Positions 1 to 13,600 of a stretch of DNA of 64,000 nucleotides are shown here, piece after piece. The notes under the pieces are model-generated. The model searched no databases and was not told the DNA's origin. It saw only the letters and a program-made list of their open reading frames with translations. A program made the translations under genes and the position numbers. This stretch comes from Forficula auricularia. Taxonomy: Eukaryota; Arthropoda; Insecta; Dermaptera; Forficulidae. The stretch is from assembly GCA_024734495.1 (NCBI GenBank), contig JALMQS010000161.1:618169-682168 (forward strand), written 5' to 3'. How positions within the stretch are numbered: position 1 is the stretch's first letter; every line of letters begins with the position of its first letter.

Positions 1-1435
1 AAAGGGTAGTTTATTTGAAGTCTACTTTAAAAAACGCTAATTACTACTTTGAAATAATTGTTAAAAATATAAAATTTATAAATAAAATAAAACAATCGAT
101 TATTAATGATTATATTTAATTTTGAACGAAATTGATTGATTATTTTTTAAGAAAATAGTAAAAAACTAGAAAACTGTGACAAATTACTCGCTGATGCCGG
201 GTGACTTGCGACTTTGAAATAACAGACCAAAATAATTATAAATGAAATAGAAAACGATATTATTTTATCGATTTCATCTATCTGAAGGTTCACAGTATAT
301 CTATTATATCAAAAATAGCCTTTTGTTTAAGAATTTTGAAGTTTAAAAGAAATTGTATGAAAAGATTCAATTTCTTCTCTTTGGGAGCGAATCAACTAGA
401 GATGGCCAAACGTTTTATTTTTTCTCATTAGATATTTATTCAAATCTATTGAAATTACATATCTGTGTGTTATTTTTATTTATTTTTTAGTAGCAAATAA
501 TTTTTATTAGGAAATTGGCATTTTAAAGGGTAGTTTATTTGAAGTCAATTTGAAAAACGCTAATAACTCCGTTGAACATTTTTTAAAAATATGAAATAAA
601 TAGATATTATAAAACAATTAATTATTAATAATTTAATTCACTTTTGAACGAAATCGACTAAAGTACTTTTTTGAGAAAATGGTCAAAAGCCATTTGAATC
701 GTCAAAAAACGATGTTTTTTGGAAGCAGGAGAGCCTTTTGAAAAAAGTTAAAAAAAACTTACATGCACAACGAAATATTGACTTGTGACATGGAAGTGAA
801 TTTTAAAATGTTTCTAAAACGGCATTTCATAGACGGTTTTCGGGGTTTTTGACCATTTTCTCAAAAAGTACTGAGTCGATTTCGTTCAAAATTGAATTAA
901 ATTATTAATAATTAATTGTTTTATAATATCTATTTATTTCATATTTTTAAAAAAATATTCAACGGAGTTATTAGCGTTTTTTCAAATTGGACTTCAAATA
1001 AACTACCCTTTAAAATGCAAATTTCTTAATAAAAATTATTTGCTATAAAAAATAAATAAAAATAACACAGAGTTATGGAGTTTCAATAGATTTGAATAAA
1101 TATCTAATGAGAAAAAAAGTAAAACTATTTGTCATTTCTAGTTGATTCGCTCCCAGAGAGAAGAAATTGAATCTTTTCATAAAATTTCATTTAAACTACA
1201 AAATTCTTAATCAAAATGGTATTTTATTATATTAGAATAGTACTGTGATTCTCCAGATAGATTGATAAAATATGATCGATTTCTTTCTGATTTATAATTA
1301 TTTTGGTTTGTTTCTTTCACTGCTCGGAAATTGCTACTAGCCCAGACTCTTGGAGGGCCCGGAGCGGGAGGTTGATTTTTTTCAGCAAACTAAATATTTT
1401 CAAAAGTATCAACTAAAATACGAGTATATATACTT
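1..1435. repeat. Large palindromic repeat plus a partial tandem copy
   Basis: Positions about 215-690 and 850-1310 are near-perfect inverted copies around a centre near 770. Both arms carry AAAGGGTAGTTTATTTGAAG or its complement (525-544 and near 990-1015). The same 5' motif appears again at 1-20, so a third partial copy lies at the window edge. No coding potential was recognised. It lies in a Vps13 intron. Confidence 0.85.
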
Positions 1436-1437
1436 AC

Positions 1438-1625
1438 TTAAGTTTTACACTTTTGGCCTCAATGAAATTATGATTAAAAGAGCTAAGCAGGAATTCTATA
1501 ACATCCGCTCGGAAGACACATGGCTTTAAATCTGGATGTGCCGATCCTTGAAGCGATAGGCTCAATTGAACCTTCAATGGGCCCACATGGAGGTGCTCAA
1601 TGATAGTGAAACTGGCTGGGTCCGT
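1438..1625 (-). CDS. Vps13: Vps13 exon (last in window)
   Basis: 62 codons plus two bases: TDPASFTIIEHLHVGPLKVQ, then LSLSLQGSAHPDLKPC and ADVIEFLLSSFNHNF. Family counterpart of the segment preceding the ATG2_C-like helices. Acceptor tttag, donor GTAAGTAT. The remaining C-terminus (ATG2_C and PH-like parts) lies left of position 1438; no further exon is visible there, only repeats. Confidence 0.92.
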
Positions 1626-4600
1626 CTAAAACCATCAGACATATCAACTAGAAAACACATTTTGAATTGACAAATTTCACAAATTAATTAGTAGAAAGCA
1701 ATTTTGAAAATTAACTTTATCTTAAGGTGGTTGTTTCGCAACAATACTAGCAAAAAGTTAATGCTAGAGTATCTACAGACAGTACAGACAATAAGGATTC
1801 ATAATTCATAAGTCCAAAACCTGTTTATGTTGGTACACTAGTGGTCTACTAGCCAATCCCGTGCTCGTTTGACAAATCTGGCGAGACTGTCCGAAGCTTT
1901 TATATATTTTATCATAGGAATGTCAGATAAAGTACAGTTATAAAGGGAGATTTATAAAACAAAATGTTCTTAATATGATCAGATTGAAAGCTGTTGCGAC
2001 AATGGCTGAAGCGAAAAAACGTCAAAAAAATTACTAAAGTTAAGCCACTTTTAGTTAAATAAATGCGTTGTTGCCAGACTTGTTTTTAGTGTAAATTTTT
2101 CATTATAGATTTTTCATTATTTATTCATTATTATCTCAGAAACTCGTGTTGTAACTATGAATTAAAAATGTATTATTAAGTTATTGTTTAATGTTGAGTT
2201 AATAGCTCGAAATATATAGAGTAAATTTAAAAAAATCTTTGTATTTTAATTTTTGCTCCTTGTGAAACATCACCAACTCCAACCTAATATAATTTTAATA
2301 ATGTTTTACTTAAACCAAGACTGCGTTCGCTAAATTTGAATGTTAATGTTAGTTTAGTTCTTTATAACAATCGTAAGAAAAGTTTAATTATAATTAAATA
2401 TATATGTAAACTTTGTGATATCCCAGGTATAGTGCAATCTATAAGATAACTTTTAAGGAGTTCGGTGTTGGTTCTAGGTGAAACATTTTAATATAATAAT
2501 AAAACTAAGATACGAGGTAGGTTTCACAAAAAAGAAATAAAATCAATCTATAAGAGTCTGAAAAACTCTATCTTTGAATTTAATACCTCCGGAACTATAT
2601 TGTTCATAAATTTCGTTTTTCCACTAATCGATGCAGAAGTATTTAAATAATAATTTGTCTAAATTTCAAAAAAAAAAGTTTAAAATTTATGTTAATAGAA
2701 TTAGTAAAGAAGAGCGCTGAGTTTTCAAAAAAATATGACAATGGCATACATACAGAATTATTAGATACTAATGAAAATTATGCCATTGATTGTTTGAGAG
2801 GGATAAATTACTAGTAATATTTATTTTAAACTTTATATCATTCACGTCAAAAATAATTTTACTATAATTCTATTGAAAATATTATTTACTTAGAAAAATA
2901 AATAAAAAAATACCTTTCTTGGCATTGCAGAAATCGGTAAATGGATTGCCGCAATGTCGTGTCGAATACGAACTGAAGGCGACGAGTCTCGATGCAAAGC
3001 CGGAAGAATTAAATAAAGAGAAGTCAAAAAGCCTTTATCGAATTGCACAGTCATTTCTTGAACAAGAATTTTGATAAACTTATAGAAAATAATAATAATA
3101 ATCATTATAATCTCCAAATTGATTGTCGTTATATTAAAAACGGAACTTACTTATAGATATGTTGATTGTAATTGGATCCTGAACGTTTCATGAAAGCGAG
3201 CTGAATACAGGGGGGGACTCCAACCCTTTTTCGGATATGAGCAGCAAGTGGGGTCGGGTACACCACGGCTGGAAACACGGCGTCGTGAAGCTGATTATCC
3301 AGCTACTCCAGACAATACAATACAATTAGTGGAAATCACAGAAAATTCCTGTCTAATAGATCAGTTGAGATCAAATATTTAAAGATTAGGAATTTTTTTA
3401 CTTTATAATACAGTTAGCCCTCCTATAGCAGTCGATAAAGTAAAAAAAAGTTGTTGTCATAAAATAAGATGGTAAAATAATAAATAAACAATTACTTAGG
3501 TAAGTATTAAATAAAATATAGATATTATAACTAAATAGAAGGAATTCCAATCAAAACATGCATAAGGGGACGTCGTTAAATTACATCACACAAATTCCAA
3601 GATTTTTAGACCCCTCCCACCCCTGTACCACATTTTCATTGAGTCCTCCCCCTGTATTATGACGTCACATTATCACGTTTATAGCCTGTAATTTAATAAT
3701 TGTAGAAATTTTGTTCATATCATGAAATCTACAAAATTTGACTTTTGTGACATCACAATTTTTAAGATACCTAGGTCACATTTTGTCGCAAAAAATGTTT
3801 GTTTTTAATAATTTTTTTGAACGTAACCCCTCTTTTTGTACTGGCTCTGGGTCTCATATAACACGGTTTCATACAACACGGGATTTTCTAAGAACCTATC
3901 TAACTATAATTAATATTATTTTTTATTTATTATTTATTTTTTGTTTTAATGAAAAATTAAAATTGTCGGTGATGACTTTTTCTTAAATTATACATAAATT
4001 AAAGTGGAAAATAATTGTTTAAAATAAACTACATCATGATAATGTATGAAATAGAATGATTTAAAAAAAATATTTGTTGAAATATTGTCTAAATAATTTA
4101 AAATGATTTTTGATGAATTTATATGAGTCGTGGTTTAAAAATAAAAAATAATTAGTCCTGATATGTCTGTTTTTATTTATTATTCAACTTTTTTCCAGCT
4201 TTGTACTTCTGATTAAACATAATCTTTAAATTACATTACCTGAAGCCTATGCAGTTTGAAATGGGTGTAGGTATAATGTTCTGACTTTCGGAATTGAAGC
4301 CAAAGTGCAGGGGTATAACGTCTTCGTAATTCACCAAAAAATGGTTTACTCAAAATCATCTTTTCAAGATCAATCTAGAAAATATTAATAAATAATCTGT
4401 AATTTATGTACTTAAAAAAAGAAGAAAATTAATTTCAACTAAATTGAATTAACATAATCTAACTTTTCAAGAATAGGTAATATATATTCTCAAGAAAGAA
4501 ATGGCTCTCATTTTATCTTATCTAAATTCAAATAAACAAATTTTAAATAATATAAAAGTTTTTATGTTTTGACATATGAAAAATTGAGACCCATTTTTTG

Positions 4601-7600
4601 AGGATATATCTTGGAAAAGTTATATAATGATTAAGATTAAAAAATTCTCTCTAGATTTTGAAATTCCTTATTTTTACATTCAGTTCGAAACAATGTTTGA
4701 AATTATAATCTTTCATTTGTTATTAATTTAAATTTCGATTTAGTTAGATATACTACTACCTACATGTACATAATCCTTCATATGCGCTTTGACCGCATCA
4801 TGACGCCATTTATTTTCCAGCCAAGCAGCTAATTCCAGACTCAATGGTTTCCATTTATGAGCAACCATAACTTCCCAGACAGGGGCTGAATCAGTTAAGC
4901 TTAAATACGCTAACTCACGTTGTCCACTATCCGAATCCATATTCTGCAAAATTGAGGTGAAAATTAGTTGAAGTATAAAAAGAGGAGAAAGACAACCAAG
5001 AGTTGAAATAGAAATGTGACAACATTACAAATTTAGGTGCAGCTGATACTAATGCGCTATTTGAGAATTTTTATATTTGGAGATAAATGACAGAAAAAAT
5101 TAACCATTAGTAAGTCGTGACTCCAGAGTGAATTCCATATTATATTGGAAATATTTTCATTCCTATAGAGCAGGGGTTCACAACATGTTTATACTACCGT
5201 ACCCGTACGTTGTAAACAATTTGATGCCGTACCGGTAGACCAAAAATTTTGAAATGAGGAAAAAGACACTCGGTATACATATATAATTTTTGTAAAATGT
5301 AATGATTGGATAATTCTTTTTTGAAAAATATTTGATTTATGATTGGAATTTTAAGATTTTGTAACTAAACTATAACCATGACTAATCATACCCTTTGTAA
5401 ATCTTTTAGTGTTCTTAATCACGAATAATTTTATTTGTAAATGGTCTGAAGACGAATACGAGTTGTACCATATTCGAAACATGTAGACAATCATTTAATA
5501 AAATAAATTAGGATATATAAAAAATCATTTTAAATAAATCTTGCAGGATATAATTTCTGGGAAACTTACTATGAATTTTAAGCTCTTTTGTTATGTATTG
5601 CTAATTTTCGTGGAGGGAACAATTCGGTTATCTTGGAAATTTCAGGGTCCTGACAAGCGAATGGTCTAGTTCTAGTAATCTGTATCACAGCAGGCGACTG
5701 CCAAATTTTTATGGGGCGGTCATAGATAACACATTCAGGTGTGGACAAGATTAGATAAATCCCAACAAAGTATTACAACACAAAAAATGAATAAGAAATT
5801 CCAAACTAAAATATTAACATGTATGGATTATTAGTTATTATAGTTATTATTTCTTTTCTTTTTTCGAAATACAGATTTTTAATAGATTTTTGTTTTAAAT
5901 TGTAAAATCATCCGCCTACCGCTAGCTGCTTTCCGCGTAACAACTGCTATAGAGTGTTTTTTTAGAGGTATAGAACTTTAAAGTGAAATAAAACACAGGT
6001 GAATTGTATTGATTGCAATGAAATTGGCTATATTCGAAAGATAATTTTTTGCCATTTTTATTTGAATATGATTTCTGACAAATGGCATCCGATTTCACTT
6101 TAATTAATACAATTCATCTGTATTTTTTCATTTTAAGGTTCTATATCTCTAAAAAAAACACCCTATATAAAACGACTGAATTTGAGCTACATAGGCTTAC
6201 ATGAGCAGTAGTGATTTTTATCAGCTTGGAAACTTTAGATAAGAGTAAAGCAGCTGTGAGGCGAGAACGATGTCATCAGCACTTGCGCAGCCAGAAAATT
6301 TTCATGGGGGGGGGGGATCAATCCACAAAGCAAAATACTTAGTGGGAATTTTTTTTTTAGTAGCTAAAGTGAACATATAATATTCGCTCTCGCTTTTAAT
6401 ATCATTTGAAAAAATCCAATCATAAATTTGAAAAATAACGAAAAATTAACATAGTGATGAATTTCGCAAAAAGGACCCAAGAATAAAATAAAATTAAAAA
6501 AAATACATTTTATAATTCACCGCCCACCACTGATGACGGTGTTATCACATTTTTAAAATTTGCTAGATTTTGGGGAAATTGGGTACAAAAAACTTGCATT
6601 TGAAATTACAATACCTAACATTTTTATTTTCATGAATAATATTATTATTAAATTTTTTTGGTGATGTCATTGCGATACCCATTCGGATCGGACAGGTTTT
6701 TTTTACATATTCAATGTATACTCATATATATAATATTCTCATCTATTTGAAAAGCAATATTATTTCAGACGTCATTAATAACAAAATAATAATAAAACAA
6801 TTTCAATGATGTATTCATTTTATTACAAATGTAACGTAATCGTTGTATTATAAGAAAGTTAAGTAACTTTAGAGCAACAAAAATGGTATCACTGATACAA
6901 TAATAGTGATGATGTTCATCGCATTCTTAAGTATCAATGGTTTTATTTGGCTATAAGGTAATACTTAGACTCGAAATTTAGTATTTTTTTCTTTACATGA
7001 CAAATTTTTTGAGGGGTTATACTACTAAATACTAATTTTTTTTCTATTTGTTCTTTATTTACTCTTATCTTTATTAAAGATGTTTCACCTTGCACCAACA
7101 CCACAATCTCTACTGATTATTTGTTCTTTTATTTTCCTCTAGTCGGAACCCCAAACCACCCTTAGTGGAACCCTGGTGTTGAGTGGAACCCAGGTTGAGA
7201 ATCACTGTTTTAATAGAATGATGAATTAATACATAAAAATTGTTTTCAAATTGATTTACCAAAGAGATGCCAATTCCTGCTAAACTAAGAACCAATTCAA
7301 AATTGGATCGTTCTGCACAAATCCTTCGTCTGGTATGCTGGGCCAGGCGTTCGTCTTGCGTTAAAAGAAGAACCCGTTGACGTCCTTCAAGGTACGAGAC
7401 CCAATACACGACCACTTTGTCCTTACGAGTCTTTTTCATCTAAACAGAAAAATCAAACCAAAATTGTTATGTTTAAAAGAGGATTTAACTTGAGAAATGT
7501 TCAACTAACTTGAGGCCGATTATGTTCTTCGCTCTCGGAATCGTCACTCGAGCTACTTGGTTCAATAATTCCTGGCGTTTTCGGTACTGATAATTTGAAA

Positions 7601-10600
7601 CCGCTGGTTAATTTAGGTGAAGGCGATTCTACACTTGACGAGCTTGATAATACGGAATGCAAATTATTGTTGGGCTGTTTCACAGTATGAAAACTGACAC
7701 GCTCTTGGCCAAAGCCGTCCTAAAATAGTTGAAAAAATTTAATAAATCACACAATTAGATTTCACCATTCTAATAAAAAAGTTCAAACTTTAATTAATTC
7801 AGCTGGAAATCCTTTCGATTTATTATTATAGACATTCCAGAAGAGACAGCATTCACTTGAAGGATCATCCCATGTGTAGAGTAGGGATTGATAAGGACTC
7901 AATAACGCCACCTAAGGTAAAATTTAGTTTTTGAGAAAATTGTTGAAAGGTAATTAGTTACTTATAATTAGAGACCGGATACCTATGCAATTGCATATTT
8001 TGTTTGCCGCCACATACGACCCAGGAGATCAATTATCTATCCGAATCATGCATCTAGGATACTGTGGGTTAAATTCTATACTGCATATTATTGCATATTT
8101 GAGTAATATTGCATAAAATTACATATTTGAAGGATGTTGCATAAAATTGAATAATTAAAGGATTTTTACAAATACAGATTTTTCAAAAATAACTTTTCGG
8201 ATTATTTTTTAGATAATTTGTTATTTATTTCATTATTACTATTATTTTTTTTTTAATGGTCTTCGGGAACTATAGCCCATTGAGTGTTCGTGTGTGTGTG
8301 TGGAAGTGTGTGTAAATTATTATAAGGATCAGATTATAACCGGTCAAATATTTGCATTATTTTATTATTTGTACGTCAATAAGAAAAGCTTGTTAATATA
8401 TAAAAATAAAATCAAATTAATACAATCGTGTCTGTTAAATAAAACTACCCCCCGTATTTTTTGATCACATTTTTTGAAACATTATTACATTTATTATGTT
8501 GATTTTATTCAAGTGCACCTAATATTTCTTTGAGTTTAAAGATTTTCTAATATATTAAATGAAATGAGAATTTTGTCCAATGTTTTACGCAATAAAAGTA
8601 CATATTTGACACCTGGTGTCTATAGCTTACTTTATCATTTTATTCCTTGCATAGTATTCCTTCAAATATATAGTCTTTTTGTCTTCAATTTGAATTTTTT
8701 AGTCCATAAAAAAATTTATTTTGCCATCTTTTATTGCATATATTTGCATTCGACGTTTCAACGTATTCTTCATATTACTTGCATATTTCAGCATTTTTAA
8801 CTGCATATTTTAAGGCATATTTTGACACTTTTTACTGCATAAAAATCCGGTCTCTACTTATAAAATAAAATAAGGAAAAAATGCACTTACTTGTCCAAGA
8901 TCTTGCTGATGAATTTTTAAAAATAAATCCTCACACATATTATCCACCCGAACTGGAGCATCCCCGTTACAATAATCCTTAAACGTTATGCAAAAAGGCT
9001 GATCGCCGCCGCCGCTCACGTCCACCACAAGAGCTCCCTATACCACAAATGAAACGGGTTAAAATTTATAACTAAGGCTATGTATGGTAATGTAAATAGT
9101 TAGGAATGGCCAAAATACAAATGAGATACAAAATAGCAATTGTAATTATAAACCATTAGATTCAAGATACGTATTAACCAGCGCTTTCGCCAACTCTTTT
9201 ATCCCTATGACCTCCAGAGAATGGAACTCGCTTCCAGCTACCTTCTTCCTCGTGACTTATAACCTTCAGCTGTTTAAGACCCGCACCCAGAGATACCTTC
9301 GATTACTACCCAGCCCATAAAATCACCTCTTCTTTTCACAATGGGGGAGGGGGCAACCCGGGCCTTTAGGGGAGGTACCAGTAAAGATGCAGCCCCTAAG
9401 GATCTCGAAAGACCCTTGCATTACCGAAGAGAAGGAAAAGTTGATTAAGTGAGAGGGTGTAGACGTAGGTGTTTATGCACTCGGGTTTTGAAGGTTTGAA
9501 GATTATAAGTGCTGGGAAAGATGGAGGGTTGGAGAGAGTTCCAGTTCCTTGAAGTCATGGGGATATACGTATTGGCGAATGAAGTAGTCCGGCACTTTTC
9601 TAATTTGACCATGAAAGCTTTGGTGTAACTCCTTCTCTCATCAATTTCATTAAAAAAAAGTTTCCAAAACTGGAATACAAGATACCAAATACCTATTTAA
9701 ATTACATTTTTGAGATACCCATTACAAAAATTAAATATTTACTCAAGTCATTAATGTTTTTAAGAAAATTAATCACGAGCATAATTGGCATAATAATTAG
9801 GAGTGGAGTAGTAGGTTCACTGATTCTTAGAGCTCCAAAATTCCGTGAATGAAAAACTATGAAAATGTTTACCATAATTGGATAATATTACAATGGTAAT
9901 TTTGTAACGTTCAATTAAAATTCTAATAAGTAACAAAAAAAAGAGCTAAAAATATTATTTCTTTATCAATTGTAACCAGTTAGTTGAAGTGATCAATTAC
10001 TAATTTAATTGGTATATAGTATAAGTAGTACAGGAGTTCTTAAACTTATGTAGTCCGAGGACTCCCTCTTGATATAAAAATAAAAGAAAAAATACATAAA
10101 AATCACAAAAATTATTTAAAAATCACAGAATATTATAATAATAAAAATATATATTTTTATTGCTCCGCTCTTTTTGCCTTTTTATTGTCTTCTTGAACTG
10201 TTTGCAACCATTTTTTATAATTTAGCGGACCCCCGCTAATGGCTACGCGGACCCCCAGGTATATTTCGATTATTATATTGTCTATTGCCTACCTCTGAAA
10301 GTAAGTTTGTTGTCTATGATTAGAAAAGTAATGTATTTTTAAAAAGTACCATAAATAGGATTACACAGGTTTCTTTTGAGATGTTAAGAGTCATTATTCA
10401 AGCATGACTGAAAGTTTTAGACTAGTACTAATTTCCTAGTCTCTTGTAGGTGTCTTTTAAATATCTTACTATTTTTTAAGGGGTCGTAGGGAGTTAGAAC
10501 AGAATTTAAATCAAACGCAAAGTTTTTTAATTAAATGGGCCAAACGTTTCATCACTGATTAGTGACTTCCTCAGTGGATCATTGTATAAACTTATTTGTC

Positions 10601-13600
10601 TGGAATTCAATACATTCCAAATAGTTTCTCGTAGTAAGAACTTCTGACAAATAAGTTTATAAAATGATCCACTGAAGAAGTCACTAATAAGTGAGGAAAC
10701 GTTTGGCCCATTGAATTAAAAACTTTGCGTTTGATTTAAATTCTGGTCCAACTCGCAACGATCCTTTTGAATATTTGATTATGGACGCGAACAATGAAAT
10801 ATCTTGCTAATTATAAAGCAAAAATATTGAAAAGTATCTGGGCCTAGTTTGTGTATTTGGGTGAAATTCATGATTTATGGACTTACCCCTTTATCCATGC
10901 GAAGGACAGTTCGCTGTGCATAAGTGATGCCAAAATGTTGAGATAATAATTTACTATCCCGGAACTTGACATACATTCGCATTGAATCTGTCTCAGGCCA
11001 AAAAGACATACACTAAAAACACAAAATTCCAAATGAACTTATAATATGGTATTTATTTAAAAAATATTTTATCTGTAGTTCACTTACATGACCTGGTGAC
11101 AAATCGATCCATAAATCCGCCCGTTCGTTCTCTTCCATATAACGTAAATGTCTGCTACTTGCATTCGTTACAATAAAATTAGGCAAAAAAGTAATTATTC
11201 GGGTCAATTGTGGACAAAGTTTTGAAAGAGCAACATTCAAAAGAATCCGATAAACTTTCTTTCTTTCTTTGTCCTTGCAAACGATAAGGCCGGCGCAACC
11301 AGCAGCGTCCAGGGAAAAAGCGGAAGACCAGGAGGAATGGTAAGCTCGTAAACGGACACAACGACGACGGTGCTTCTTGAAACAGAACAGAAGGGGCTCC
11401 TCGCCCTGAGCTTCATATACAATATCGGAGGAAGATCCCTAGAATGGAAAAAAATAAGAAAAAACATATTTAGATCAAGTTCAAGCAATAGCGATGAGAA
11501 TGAAGTGCTATTTTAAAAGAAAAGCCTATATTCTAAGATCTCACCTTAGGTCGACCTGCACCTATCGAGCTTCCTAAGAAATTAATATTTTGATAATATA
11601 ATGTATTAATAAACAAAACTTGATAGGGTCGACATCCAATTTCCCTGCATAGCTATTTTTAATAAAAAAATTAAAGTTGTTAATTTTATTACATAAATGT
11701 GCTCATAATTATGAAAGTGGTCTAAGTCAAAAAATTAAAAAATTAGTTTTTTCATATTTTATGTCCCATCTATTTAAAAGTACAGTAATAAGATGTCGGT
11801 TTTGAAAAATCGATTAAATTTAACCGTTAAGTGGATTTCTAGTTGTCTCATTATAGAGAATTCGAATCTTGTTTATTTTATAAAACCTTAAATATCTCGA
11901 AACTAACAATCAATGACTTAGACCACTTTCATAATTATGGGCACAAATGTAGTTATCGAGTTTCAGGATAAATCTATTACCAATCGAGAGTAAATACGTA
12001 TATAAAATGCCAAAGTTGGGTCGCCATCTTTTTTCCCTGCATAAGTCCAGGTAGACAGGGTATCTCAACAGGTAACTTCGAATTAGTATTTTGTAGTTAT
12101 AGATCCTTTATTGTTATATATGAAAATGTAGATAATTAAAAAAAAAAAAATAAGTATAGGGAATAATCCCGATGATGGATGAAGATGAGTTTTTGACTCG
12201 AAAGGCTTGATGGAAAGATATCGGAGGAGCGCCGGTGTCGTCGATTTTCTTCAGAGGTGAAAACCTCTCTTGGTGGCGTAAAGCCGTGAAATTTGCTTTC
12301 CCAAAATAAGAATTGGCCCGGAGGCTTGTGAAAAATGCTTTTTTAAAATAAGAAATTGCCCGGGGGGCAGTGAAATATGCTTTCTTCAAAATAAGAACTT
12401 GGCCGGAGGCCGTGAAAAATGCTTTCAACAAAATAAATGGCACAAGGCCCGAAATTTATTACTTCTTCGTGGTTACAAGATTTCGTACAGCTTTGTTCTT
12501 CAATCGTTCCAAAGTCGACAGGCGAACTCTTGGAGAGCGTAAAACAGCTCTTCACACAGTGAGGGCTGAATTGCAACTGACTCGCTAATTACGGCTTCGC
12601 TTCTTTTATAGCCGTCGATTTAATTGGTAATTAAGGTGATTGGTTGATAATTTTCCCTAGATCGCGCTCGATTAATTATAAAAAGGCGTGGTCTTCTTCT
12701 TCGCTAATTAGTCTTTCATAAGCCACGAATCGATTAACATCGAAAAATAAATTACATTTCTAATTGAAAAAAAGCAGAAAATCGATCCCTACATTCTCCC
12801 CTTTCTCAATCAAGTTACGACTCGGAACTTATAACCAATCATCTTTTACATAGTTAAATATTTCAACTTAAAATTAATTTAGTTATTGTCTTTTCTTCTT
12901 TAAAACCGTTTAGGTATTTTTAACTTAATCATAAAATACAGAATTATTATATTTTTTTTTTTTTACAATGAAATAGCACTTAAAACTAAACTTAACTATT
13001 GTTATTTTTTACAAAACAAATTGATCTTGAAAATTACTTGAACAAAACAAAAAAAAATTTTATGCTTAAACTTAGTGTTTTTTAATTGTCTATTTCTTTG
13101 ATTTTAACTTAAAAACTAACACTTTCACACACTAATTTTCACTTTTTCTCACTTTTGCACATGACACTAAAAAAAAAACACTTTCATATTATTTTCACAA
13201 CACTTCACTCACTTATCTTGATTACACTCGAGTGACCAGGGCTTCATGTATTCAGCGCACGTAGAGGTGAAGATTGGTCCTTCGGTGAAAGCTTCCTTCT
13301 TGACGTCGTAGGTGTCGTTCATCTTCTTTCGGATGATTCGGTAAGGGCCAAGGAATTTAGGTTTAAGTTTACTGCCTGGGCCAACCTGTGTCCTCTTAAT
13401 CGCTACAAGACCACCTACTTCGTATTGCCTTGGTGCACATCTTTTGGGGTCGTAAGTCTGTCTGTTTTCTTGTTGTATCTTTACGATTTGTTCTTTAGCT
13501 TGTTCTCTAAGTTTGTGTCGTTCTTTTTGGAAGGTTTTAACTACTTCTTCTTCGATCGCTTCTTTAATTTTAATTTCGGTGGGCATTTTTAATTTAACTC

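Larger units (their letters stand above)
10490..10765. repeat. Inverted repeat carrying two hammerhead-like motifs
   Basis: The block AATTTAAATCAAACGCAAAG ... CAGTGGATCA at 10500-10585 recurs inverted at 10660-10745. A degenerate copy is at 38085-38150. Confidence 0.75.

Noticed and set aside
11179..11488. Overlapping minus-strand frames beside the 11.1-kb exon
   Set aside because: They are other frames of the Vps13 exon 11088-11438.
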